The notes under the pieces are model-generated. The model ran no database searches and was not told the origin of the DNA. It saw nothing but the letters and a program-made list of their open reading frames with translations. Shown here piece after piece: positions 1 to 5,254 of a stretch of 6,050 nucleotides of DNA. This stretch comes from an uncultured Collinsella sp. (GTDB lineage: Bacteria; Actinomycetota; Coriobacteriia; Coriobacteriales; Coriobacteriaceae), in assembly GCA_900550205.1 (NCBI GenBank), contig URRJ01000109.1, positions 1 to 6,050 of the forward strand, in the 5' to 3' direction. Made by a program: the position numbers and the translations under genes. Numbering within the stretch: position 1 is the first letter of the stretch; each line of letters begins with the position of its first letter.

Positions 1-178
1 CGGCCGCGTCAACGCGGGCGGCGGCGGCACCATCGCCTACATCATGGCCAAGTACGGCATGAACGTCATCGACTCCGGCGTTGCCGTCCTGTCCATGCAC
101 GCCCTGTGGGAGGTCGCCAACAAGGCCGATATCTACGAGGCCTATCGCGGCTACAAGGCCTTCCTCGAGCGCGCCTAA
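1..178 (+). CDS. M18 family aminopeptidase, C-terminal fragment
   Basis: The reading frame is open from base 2 to the TAA at 176-178, giving the last 58 residues of a protein that begins before the window. The visible sequence has GGGGTIAYIMAKYGM, then VIDSGVAVLSMHALWEV, then a helical end ADIYEAYRGYKAFLERA. In M18 (aspartyl aminopeptidase-like) metallopeptidases the C-terminus carries a Gly-rich GGGGT turn and the motif GxPxLSMHxxxE, whose His (codon 98-100 here) is a zinc ligand. These are cytosolic enzymes that remove N-terminal residues, often acidic ones, from peptides. Here the usual Pro of GVPVLSMHAP is Ala in GVAVL and Leu in HAL; these are conservative differences, and the His and Glu are kept. 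The family call is firm; substrate preference cannot be judged from the tail. A long hairpin follows 14 bases after the stop. Confidence 0.85.
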   Translation, partial: GRVNAGGGGTIAYIMAKYGMNVIDSGVAVLSMHALWEVANKADIYEAYRGYKAFLERA

Positions 179-192
179 CCAGCCCCTTCATC

Positions 193-268
193 AGTTGCGG
201 TGAAATACGGACTAAACTGGCCCATAAACGGCCAAAACAGACCGTATTCCACCGCAACTTCCTTTTTG
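193..268 (+). terminator. Long nested inverted repeat, candidate terminator or palindromic repeat element
   Basis: Bases 193-210 (AGTTGCGGTGAAATACGG) and 242-259 (CCGTATTCCACCGCAACT) pair at 17 of 18 positions. Inside the 31-base loop, TGGCC (218-222) and GGCCA (230-234) form a second 5-bp stem with a 7-base loop. A T-rich stretch (TTCCTTTTT, to 268) follows, so on the + strand the structure could end the aminopeptidase transcript. The stem is much longer than a typical intrinsic terminator and nearly fills the intergenic gap, so it may instead be a member of a dispersed palindromic repeat family. The pairing is seen directly; the role is inference. Confidence 0.5.
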
Positions 269-282
269 GCAGAGGAGAGTCC

Positions 283-1092
283 ATGCTGCAGGTCATCATT
301 TCGCCCGCCAAGCAGATGCGCGCGGCCCAAGATGCTTTTGAAGTCCTGGACATACCGCCTTTTGCGCACGAAACGGCTCGCCTCCACCGCGCACTGCTAG
401 ATATCGAACGAAATGAAGGCAGCGGCGGTCTGCAGACGCTATGGAACGTAAGTGACAAACTGCTGGGGCCTTGCCTCAACACCCTGCATGAGTTCGGGCC
501 CATCCTGAAAAACGGCGATCTCGACAATCCCGCACTCGCCCGACACCTCTCCCCCGCCGTCATGTCCTACCACGGCATCCAATACCAAAGTATGGCGCCC
601 GAGGTCATGGATGCCGCACAGCTCGACTGGCTGCAAAACCATCTCTGGATCCTCTCGGGCCTTTACGGATGCGTACGCCCCTTTCATGCCGTTGAACCGT
701 ATCGGCTGGAGATGGGCGCAAAGCTTGCCGTCGACGATGCCCGAGACCTCTACGCGTTTTGGGGCGACAAGCTCGCACGGACCATCGCTCCGGCGAGCTC
801 CAACGCTACGATCGTCAATCTCGCCAGCGCGGAGTACGCCAAAGCCGTTCTGCCCCACCTCGCGGGCGACGCCACAGTCGTCACGTGCCTCTTTGGTGAA
901 GGCATCCGCAACGGCAAGCCCATCCAGCGCTCGACCGCCAGCAAAAAGGCGCGCGGCTCCATGGTGCGCTGGATGGCGGAAAACAAGGTCGAGGATGTAA
1001 GCGGGCTCACCGCGTTCGACGTTGGCTATCGTCACCTTCCCAAGCTTTCAAATAAAAACACTTTGGTCTTCCTGAACGAACGGGCCTTGTAG
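283..1092 (+). CDS. yaaA: YaaA family (DUF328/UPF0246) peroxide stress protein
   Basis: The product is a 269-residue cytosolic protein, close to the roughly 258 residues of E. coli YaaA. Recognisable family motifs in order are ISPAK near the N-terminus, SGLYG followed by RPF and PYRLEMG in the middle, LYAFWGD, NLAS(A)EY, and KKARGSMVRW near the C-terminus. In E. coli YaaA limits intracellular free iron and so reduces oxidative DNA damage under peroxide stress; the fold binds DNA. The ATG at 283 is chosen because AGAGGAG (271-277) sits at good spacing and because the protein then begins directly with MLQVIISPAK, as in homologues. The frame stays open upstream to a possible start at 106, but that stretch overlaps the aminopeptidase gene and has no family sequence. 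The leader between the preceding hairpin and the start is only 23 bases. The gene converges with the minus-strand gene ending at 1133. Confidence 0.93.
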   Translation: MLQVIISPAKQMRAAQDAFEVLDIPPFAHETARLHRALLDIERNEGSGGLQTLWNVSDKLLGPCLNTLHEFGPILKNGDLDNPALARHLSPAVMSYHGIQYQSMAPEVMDAAQLDWLQNHLWILSGLYGCVRPFHAVEPYRLEMGAKLAVDDARDLYAFWGDKLARTIAPASSNATIVNLASAEYAKAVLPHLAGDATVVTCLFGEGIRNGKPIQRSTASKKARGSMVRWMAENKVEDVSGLTAFDVGYRHLPKLSNKNTLVFLNERAL

Positions 1093-1132
1093 GACCACCG
1101 CTACTCTTGAATGTACTGCCTAGGCACGACGT

Positions 1133-1654
1133 CTATTCCGCCAAGCCGTCGGCTTTGGCAATTTCATTTGTCGTGCCGTCCTGATAGGTAATCTTGACAT
1201 GCTCAACCTCGGACACCTTGACGCCCGACGGAGGCTCCAGACGCCATTCCGTCAGGGCGATATCCATGGTCGTGGGCACATCTCCTTGATCTTTGAGCTT
1301 CACCGTCAGCGTTTTGAGCGCCGCGTCAAACGTCACGCGTTCGATTTCTTCGCCTGGAATGGACCCACCACTCAGCTGCAACTGCACAAACTCATCGCGC
1401 GGGTACCAATAATCGCCCGGAACGGCGAGCGTATTGGCATTACCGCCAGTACTCCTCACCGTCATAATCGGTAGGCTATCATCGGCCTCAAACTCCCAGG
1501 CAGCGCCGCCGCGACCGCCAAACGTCCAAATACAAAAGGCAATCACCAACACGGCAAGCACCGCAAAACCAATCGCGACAAGGCCATGGTGCGCACGGCT
1601 TTCCTCGGCCGATACATCCCATTGCGTCTCTCGATATAGATGCTTGTCTTCCAT
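1133..1654 (-). CDS. Single-pass membrane protein of unknown function
   Basis: I do not recognise this 173-residue protein. Residues 1-23 are polar and charged (MEDKHLYRETQWDVSAEE...). Residues 24-45 form one clear hydrophobic membrane segment (GLVAIGFAVLAVLVIAFCIW), then comes a Gly-rich turn GGRGG, and residues 52-173 look like a soluble, strand-rich domain with alternating hydrophobic residues (RVTFDAALKTLTVKLKD, VEHVKITYQDGT). Cys41 is preceded by Phe, so this is not a lipobox; the pattern suits an anchored protein with an exposed C-terminal domain. Which side the domain faces is not certain. The ATG at 1654 is supported by a strong GGGGAGG ribosome site (1660-1666) six bases upstream. 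The frame remains open far upstream through thiC, but that is a shadow of GC-rich coding sequence. It is divergent from thiC and convergent with yaaA, so probably a single-gene unit. Confidence 0.8.
   Translation of the reverse strand: MEDKHLYRETQWDVSAEESRAHHGLVAIGFAVLAVLVIAFCIWTFGGRGGAAWEFEADDSLPIMTVRSTGGNANTLAVPGDYWYPRDEFVQLQLSGGSIPGEEIERVTFDAALKTLTVKLKDQGDVPTTMDIALTEWRLEPPSGVKVSEVEHVKITYQDGTTNEIAKADGLAE
1140..1169 (+). terminator. Weak candidate terminator for yaaA inside the convergent gene
   Basis: GCCAAGCC (1140-1147) pairs with GGCTTTGGC (1151-1159) with one bulged T and a three-base loop, followed by the T-rich AATTTCATTT. It lies 48 bases past the yaaA stop and inside the last codons of the opposite-strand gene. 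The tail is not a clean T-run and the sequence is also coding, so this is a tentative call. Confidence 0.25.
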
Positions 1655-1704
1655 GTACGCCTCCCCACAGGCACGTTCGTTAGGCCAATCGTACCCATTC
1701 AGGC

Positions 1705-1710
1705 TATACT
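1705..1710 (+). promoter_or_regulatory. Putative -10 box for the thiC leader
   Basis: TATACT lies about 12 bases before the conserved part of the TPP riboswitch, where a transcript carrying the full aptamer should begin. No good -35 hexamer is visible: TTAGGC at 1680-1685 would need a 19-base spacer. Read on the minus strand the same site gives TATAGC, so it could in principle serve both divergent genes. The call rests on position and one hexamer. Confidence 0.35.
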
Positions 1711-1721
1711 TGAGCCCACTA

Positions 1722-1820
1722 CATAAACGGGGAGCTTGCAGGACAGGACGGCAGGCTGAGATTGGGCGCGCCCGCCCTGACCCGCAAACCTGATATGGGT
1801 AATGCCAACGAAGGGAGCCG
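1722..1820 (+). promoter_or_regulatory. TPP riboswitch (THI element)
   Basis: The conserved blocks of the thiamine pyrophosphate aptamer occur in order and at the right spacing: ACGGGGAGC at 1727-1735, GGCTGAGA at 1754-1761, ACCTGATATGGGTAATGCCA at about 1788-1807, and CGAAGGGA to 1816. CUGAGA and the GAUAUGGGUAAUGCCA block form the pyrimidine- and pyrophosphate-binding arms. thiC starts at 1826, nine bases after the aptamer's end, and its ribosome site AAGGGAG (1811-1817) is the last conserved block of the aptamer itself. No separate terminator hairpin fits between aptamer and start. This points to control of translation by direct hiding of the ribosome site when TPP is bound. The class is certain; the mechanism is inference. 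Confidence 0.95.
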
Positions 1821-1825
1821 TGCCA

Positions 1826-3160
1826 ATGAGCACACAGACCGAGTCCAAGCTTGTCACGCAAATCGACTTCGCCCGCGCCGGACAGATCACGCCGCAGATG
1901 AAGGAAGTCGCCGAGCGCGAGCATCGCGACCCCGAGTACATCCGCGAGCGCGTGGCCGACGGCCGCATCGCCATTCCCGCCAACATCGTGCACATCAAAA
2001 AGGGCATGCGCGCCTTTGGTGTCGGCGAGGGCCTGTCCACCAAGGTCAACGTGAACTTGGGCATCTCGGGCGACAAGGCCGATGCCGCCGAGGAATGGAA
2101 GAAGGTCAAGATCGCTGAGGACTTTGGCGCCGACGCCATCATGGACCTCTCCAACTCGGGCAAGACGCGCCAGTTCCGCCAGCAGCTCATCGACGAGACG
2201 CCGCTCATGGTGGGCACCGTCCCCATGTACGACGCCATCGGCTACATGGAAAAGCCGCTGGTCAAGCTCACCAAGGACGACCTGTTCGAGGTCGTGCGCG
2301 CGCACGCCGAGGACGGCGTGGACTTTATGACCATTCACTGCGGCATCAACAAGTCGGTCACCAAGACCTTTAAGGAGACCGGTCGCCTGATGAACATCGT
2401 CAGCCGCGGCGGCTCGCTGCTGTTTGGCTGGATGGAGGTCACCGGCAACGAAAACCCCTTCTACGAGTACTTTGACGAGCTGCTCGAGATTTGCCACGAA
2501 TACGACGTGACGATTTCGCTCGGCGACTCCTGCCGCCCGGGCTGCCTCTACGACTCCAACGACGCCACCGAGACCGCCGAGATGATCGAGCTGGGCAAGC
2601 TGTGCAAGCGCGCCTGGGCAGCCGGCGTCCAGGTCATGGTCGAGGGCCCGGGTCACATGGCGCTTGACGAGATCGCCGCCAATATGAAGTTGCAGAAGCG
2701 CCTGTGCCACAACGCCCCGTTCTATGTGCTGGGGCCGCTGGTGACCGATATCGGCGTGGGTTACGACCACATCACCGCAGCCATCGGCGGCGCCATCTCC
2801 GCCAGCTCCGGTGCCGACTTCCTGTGCTACGTGACACCAGCCGAGCACCTGTGCCTGCCTAACGCTCAGGATGTGCTCGACGGCCTCATGGCCACCAAGA
2901 TCGCCGCACACGCCGCCGATATCGCCAAGAAGGTGCCCCACGCCCGCGACATGGACGACAAGATGGGCCAGGCACGTCGCAAGCTCGACTGGGACGCCAT
3001 GTGGAAGTGCGCGCTCGACCCGGTTACGGGCAAGAAGCGCTACGAGGAGTCCCCCGCCGCCACCGAGGGCACTTGCACCATGTGTGGCAAGATGTGCGCC
3101 GTCCGTACCGTCAACAAGGTGTTTGAGGGTACGACGATCGACCTTGGCATGGAGGACTAA
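1826..3160 (+). CDS. thiC: Phosphomethylpyrimidine synthase ThiC, short form
   Basis: ThiC is a cytosolic [4Fe-4S] radical SAM enzyme that rearranges aminoimidazole ribotide into HMP-P, the first pyrimidine-branch step of thiamine synthesis. The 444-residue product lacks the N-terminal extension of the E. coli (631 aa) and B. subtilis (590 aa) enzymes, matching the short form of many anaerobes and archaea. Hallmark segments in order: MDLSNSGK, TIHCGINKSV, VSRGGSLLFGWM, SLGDSCRPGCLYD, VMVEGPGHMALDEIAANM, YVLGPLVTDIGVGYDHIT, CYVTPAEHLCLPN, KIAAHAADIAKK, and a C-terminal cysteine cluster at residues 417, 420 and 424. The cluster reads C-x2-C-x3-C, one residue tighter than the published C-x2-C-x4-C. 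The start at 1826 follows AAGGGAG by eight bases; an in-frame ATG at 1802 lies inside the aptamer and is rejected. Controlled by the upstream TPP riboswitch. Confidence 0.97.
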   Translation: MSTQTESKLVTQIDFARAGQITPQMKEVAEREHRDPEYIRERVADGRIAIPANIVHIKKGMRAFGVGEGLSTKVNVNLGISGDKADAAEEWKKVKIAEDFGADAIMDLSNSGKTRQFRQQLIDETPLMVGTVPMYDAIGYMEKPLVKLTKDDLFEVVRAHAEDGVDFMTIHCGINKSVTKTFKETGRLMNIVSRGGSLLFGWMEVTGNENPFYEYFDELLEICHEYDVTISLGDSCRPGCLYDSNDATETAEMIELGKLCKRAWAAGVQVMVEGPGHMALDEIAANMKLQKRLCHNAPFYVLGPLVTDIGVGYDHITAAIGGAISASSGADFLCYVTPAEHLCLPNAQDVLDGLMATKIAAHAADIAKKVPHARDMDDKMGQARRKLDWDAMWKCALDPVTGKKRYEESPAATEGTCTMCGKMCAVRTVNKVFEGTTIDLGMED

Positions 3161-3265
3161 CCTTATCGCCGCGATTCGCCGCGATCGCCTATAGGCTCAC
3201 CGCAGCACCTGCCAATTGTTAACTTGTGAACATTTGCCTGCATTTGCGTAAAAATTGCATCTCGC

Positions 3266-3304
3266 GCCCGGGTTCGGCATATCGCCGGCCCGGGCATCTT
3301 TATA
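3266..3304 (+). terminator. Rho-independent terminator after thiC
   Basis: GCCCGGG (3266-3272) pairs perfectly with CCCGGGC (3289-3295). The inner CGGC (3275-3278) and GCCG (3284-3287) extend the stem past a small internal loop, leaving the 5-base loop ATATC. The 3' tail ATCTTTAT is moderately T-rich. It sits 105 bases past the thiC stop, between thiC and thiD, and should separate their transcripts. Confidence 0.65.
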
Positions 3305-3306
3305 AT
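3301..3306 (+). promoter_or_regulatory. Putative -10 box for thiD
   Basis: A perfect TATAAT begins five bases after the terminator stem and 52 bases before the thiD start. No convincing -35 hexamer exists at 16-18 bases upstream, because that region is the GC-rich hairpin. It overlaps the terminator tail, so thiC termination and thiD initiation would share the same stretch. No TPP aptamer motif is present between 3161 and 3352. Confidence 0.4.
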
Positions 3307-3352
3307 GCGGGGTAAAAGACCCATTTGAATCCGACCGGACAAGGGAGCGAAC

Positions 3353-4183
3353 ATGGATCACAGTAAGGTACCAGCCGTTCTATCCATCGCAGGATCCGAT
3401 TCCAGCGGTGGCGCCGGCATTCAGGCAGACATCAAGACCATCACGGCGCACCGTCTGTATGCCGAAACAGCCATCACGGCCATCACCGCACAAAACACGC
3501 TCGGTGTCACCGCCGTGCAGAATGTCTCCCCGGATATTGTCGCGGCGCAGATCGATGCCGTCTTTGACGATATCCGACCCAGCGCCGTCAAGATCGGCAT
3601 GGTTTCCTCTGCTGAGATTATCGAGGTTATCGCCGACCGCCTGAGTGCCTGGGACGCACAAAATATCGTCGTCGATCCCGTCATGGTCGCCACTTCGGGC
3701 GCTCGCCTCATTGCCGAGGATGCCGCCGAGGCGCTCACACGTCGCCTGTTCCCGTTGGCGACCGTCATCACGCCCAACATTCCCGAGGCCATGGCGCTGC
3801 TCGACTACGAGGTCGATTCCGAGCGCACGCAGCAAAACGCTGCCATGCTCCTCACCCGCCGCTTTGGCTGCGCGTCCCTCGTTAAGGGCGGGCATTTTGT
3901 CAACGAGGCCAACGATGTGCTAGCAGAGCCCGCGCCGCTCGATGACGAGGGCAACCACCTGGGCGATCCGCTCACCACGTGGTTCCGCCACAAGCGCATC
4001 GAGACCGGCAACACGCATGGCACCGGTTGCACGCTTTCGTCCGCCATCGCCTGCGCATTGGCACAGGGCATGGATCTTGCCGACGCCGTCAACGCCGGCA
4101 AGGCCTACCTAACCGGAGCTCTCGCCGCCGGCTTTGACATGGGCAAAGGTTCCGGCCCCGTCAACCATATGTGGCAGTACTAA
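3353..4183 (+). CDS. thiD: Hydroxymethylpyrimidine/phosphomethylpyrimidine kinase ThiD
   Basis: ThiD is a cytosolic ribokinase-fold kinase that phosphorylates HMP and HMP-P to HMP-PP, the step after ThiC. The 276-residue length is usual. The N-terminal substrate motif SIAGSDSSGGAGIQADIKT (residues 11-29), the central GMVSS and DPVMVATSG segments, ITPNIPEA, LVKGGH, and the anion-hole motif THGTGCTLSSAIA with GTGC at residues 223-226 (catalytic Cys226) are all intact. The ATG at 3353 has AAGGGAG (3341-3347) five bases upstream and starts the protein about ten residues before the first motif, as in homologues. It lies on the same strand as thiC, 192 bases downstream, but a terminator separates the two, so co-transcription would need read-through. 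No ThiE or other fusion domain is attached. Confidence 0.96.
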   Translation: MDHSKVPAVLSIAGSDSSGGAGIQADIKTITAHRLYAETAITAITAQNTLGVTAVQNVSPDIVAAQIDAVFDDIRPSAVKIGMVSSAEIIEVIADRLSAWDAQNIVVDPVMVATSGARLIAEDAAEALTRRLFPLATVITPNIPEAMALLDYEVDSERTQQNAAMLLTRRFGCASLVKGGHFVNEANDVLAEPAPLDDEGNHLGDPLTTWFRHKRIETGNTHGTGCTLSSAIACALAQGMDLADAVNAGKAYLTGALAAGFDMGKGSGPVNHMWQY

Positions 4184-4197
4184 GATTCGCAGTCCAA

Positions 4198-4234
4198 AAC
4201 CACCGCAAAGGGGACAGACACCTTTGCGGTGGTT
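4198..4234. terminator. 14-bp perfect hairpin after thiD
   Basis: AACCACCGCAAAGG (4198-4211) and CCTTTGCGGTGGTT (4221-4234) are exact reverse complements around a 9-base loop, GGACAGACA. On the + strand the stem is followed by CCCACA, with no T-run; on the minus strand it is followed by TTTTGG. It therefore looks more like a terminator for leftward transcription from the SGNH gene, or a two-way barrier between convergent genes. Its stem shares TTGCGGTG with the hairpin at 193-259, which suggests a repeat-family origin. Confidence 0.55.
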
Positions 4235-4244
4235 CCCACAGGCA

Positions 4245-4460
4245 TCTCGATCCGTAACAGTTAGAGTCCATTTTTCGGCCCACCTGTTACAGATTGAGAC
4301 ATTCAAATTCTGCCGAGAAGATAATCTCGATCTGTAACAGTAACTCGGCAAAATCGACCCTAGATGTTACAGATCGAGACAAACGACCGATATCAACCTG
4401 AATAATCTCAATCTGTAACATCTAGCCCGTTTTCGGCCTTACAGCTGTTACAGATCAAGA
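4245..4460. repeat. Array of six 15-bp repeats in alternating orientation, 40-bp step
   Basis: The consensus TCTCGATCTGTAACA occurs forward at 4245-4259, 4325-4339 and 4406-4420, and reverse-complemented at 4285-4299, 4365-4379 and 4446-4460. The two middle copies match the consensus exactly and the other four differ at one base. Start-to-start steps are 40, 40, 40, 41 and 40. Adjacent forward and reverse copies make three inverted repeats, each exactly 55 bp (15 + 25 + 15), with 25- and 26-base gaps between them. The inner 25-base segments of units 1 and 3, read on the minus strand, share GGCCGAAAA. Unit 2 shows a related CGGCAAAAT on the + strand, so unit 2 appears inverted relative to its neighbours. 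There is no ORF and no cas gene. It could be a palindromic intergenic repeat cluster like enterobacterial BIMEs, a multi-site operator, or structured RNA at the convergent 3' ends. Confidence 0.9.
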
Positions 4461-4516
4461 CAAACCAACGAAACAAGCCGCCGCAAGGGGAACTTTTGTA
4501 CTGGTTTGGGGCTGCA

Positions 4517-5176
4517 CTACTCACCGAGCATCTCTTGGAGCTTGGCTGCCACGGCATGCCCCAAGCTCTCGTGGCTTTCGGGCATCATGTGCAGATAATC
4601 GATATCGCCCGGCTCGGCAAAGTCGGCGGCATTCAAAAAGTCGCAGCCAAACTGCTCAGCCACATGCGCGTAGTACTCACCAAAATGTTCCGAGGCTTCT
4701 ACGGAATGCTCGTCAAAATCGGTCATATATACGTCGGCGATCTGCGGCTTGATCTTGATAGGAGCCATCAGCAGAATGCGCGGACAAGGCGCAGCGTCGG
4801 TCCACAGAAACGCGCGGACGGCGCGAATCAGTGCCATGGCGCCACGGGCGATATCGGAGGCTGTCACGCCAAAGACCGTCTTGCAGTCGTTGGTGCCCAG
4901 CATAATCACGATCGCGTCCAGCGGCTTATGGGCTTCGAGCAGCATCGGCAGCGCGCGAATGCCGTTGAGGTTGGTGTCCAGATGGCACATATCGTCGCGC
5001 ACCGTCGTGCGACCATTTAGGCCTTCCTCAATCACATGCCAACCCTCACCCAGGTCACGCTGCACCACACCGCACCAGCGCACATCCTGCGCATAGCGCA
5101 CTGCGGTGCCGTCGCGCATACCCGCCGGATCATAGCCATAGGTGTTGCTGTCACCAAAGCACAGAACGTTTTTCAT
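4517..5176 (-). CDS. SGNH/GDSL hydrolase, MsAcT-like esterase or acyltransferase
   Basis: This 219-residue protein has no signal peptide, so it is probably cytosolic. SGNH blocks are intact: GDSNTYGYDP with nucleophile Ser10, EGLNGRTT (51-58), IMLGTNDCK (91-99) with oxyanion-hole Asn96, and DYLHMMPESHESLG with the Asp193-x2-His196 pair. The closest protein I can name from memory is the Mycobacterium smegmatis acyltransferase/arylesterase MsAcT, which has nearly the same length and shares FGDSxTxG, DVRWxGV, VIEEGLxxRTT and MLGTND. The natural substrate is not known; a small-ester hydrolase is the safe call. The ATG at 5176 has GGGGA (5184-5188) seven bases upstream. The gene starts only 18 bases after the T-run of a terminator, so it probably has its own promoter rather than sharing the PARG-like transcript. 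It converges with thiD. Confidence 0.9.
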   Translation of the reverse strand: MKNVLCFGDSNTYGYDPAGMRDGTAVRYAQDVRWCGVVQRDLGEGWHVIEEGLNGRTTVRDDMCHLDTNLNGIRALPMLLEAHKPLDAIVIMLGTNDCKTVFGVTASDIARGAMALIRAVRAFLWTDAAPCPRILLMAPIKIKPQIADVYMTDFDEHSVEASEHFGEYYAHVAEQFGCDFLNAADFAEPGDIDYLHMMPESHESLGHAVAAKLQEMLGE

Positions 5177-5194
5177 CTTGAGTTCCCCATTCCG

Positions 5195-5230
5195 TAAAAA
5201 GCCGACGGGAGCAATCCCTCCCGTCGGCTT
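5195..5230 (-). terminator. Rho-independent terminator of the PARG-like gene
   Basis: AAGCCGACGGGAG (5199-5211) and CTCCCGTCGGCTT (5218-5230) are perfect 13-bp complements around the 6-base loop CAATCC. On the minus strand the stem is followed by TTTTTA, a classic intrinsic terminator. It begins 24 bases after the stop at 5255. The downstream gene's ribosome site (5184-5188) follows almost at once. Confidence 0.9.
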
Positions 5231-5254
5231 GGCATATCACATCGCGCGCACCGC

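Noticed and set aside
106..282. Longer yaaA reading from an ATG at 106
   Set aside because: It would overlap the aminopeptidase 3' end and the palindrome, and homologues begin with the MLQVIISPAK-type sequence found at 283.
1802..1825. Alternative thiC start at the ATG at 1802
   Set aside because: This ATG lies within the conserved GGGTAATGCCA of the TPP aptamer and has no ribosome site; the ATG at 1826 has AAGGGAG at proper spacing.
1655..2941. Long minus-strand open frame running through thiC and joined to the 1133-1654 gene
   Set aside because: It lies antisense to an unmistakable thiC and its residues have no family features; the real gene has its own ATG and a strong ribosome site at 1660-1666. 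The long frame is a by-product of GC-rich codon bias.
3167..3185. Short tandem repeat CGCCGCGAT (two copies) after thiC
   Set aside because: Two 9-base GC-rich copies are unremarkable in this base composition and no function is suggested.
3217..3234. Imperfect dyad TGTTAACTTGTGAACA upstream of thiD as an operator
   Set aside because: The half-sites are short and A/T-rich, with no second copy in the window; chance is a sufficient explanation.
4245..4460. CRISPR array
   Set aside because: The repeats are only 15 bp, alternate in orientation and lie on both strands, the spacers resemble one another, and no cas gene is present.
4245..4460. Integron attC sites or a gene-cassette array
   Set aside because: There are no cassette ORFs, no integrase, and no GTTRRRY-type core sites. 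Units are 55 bp with uniform 25-base gaps.
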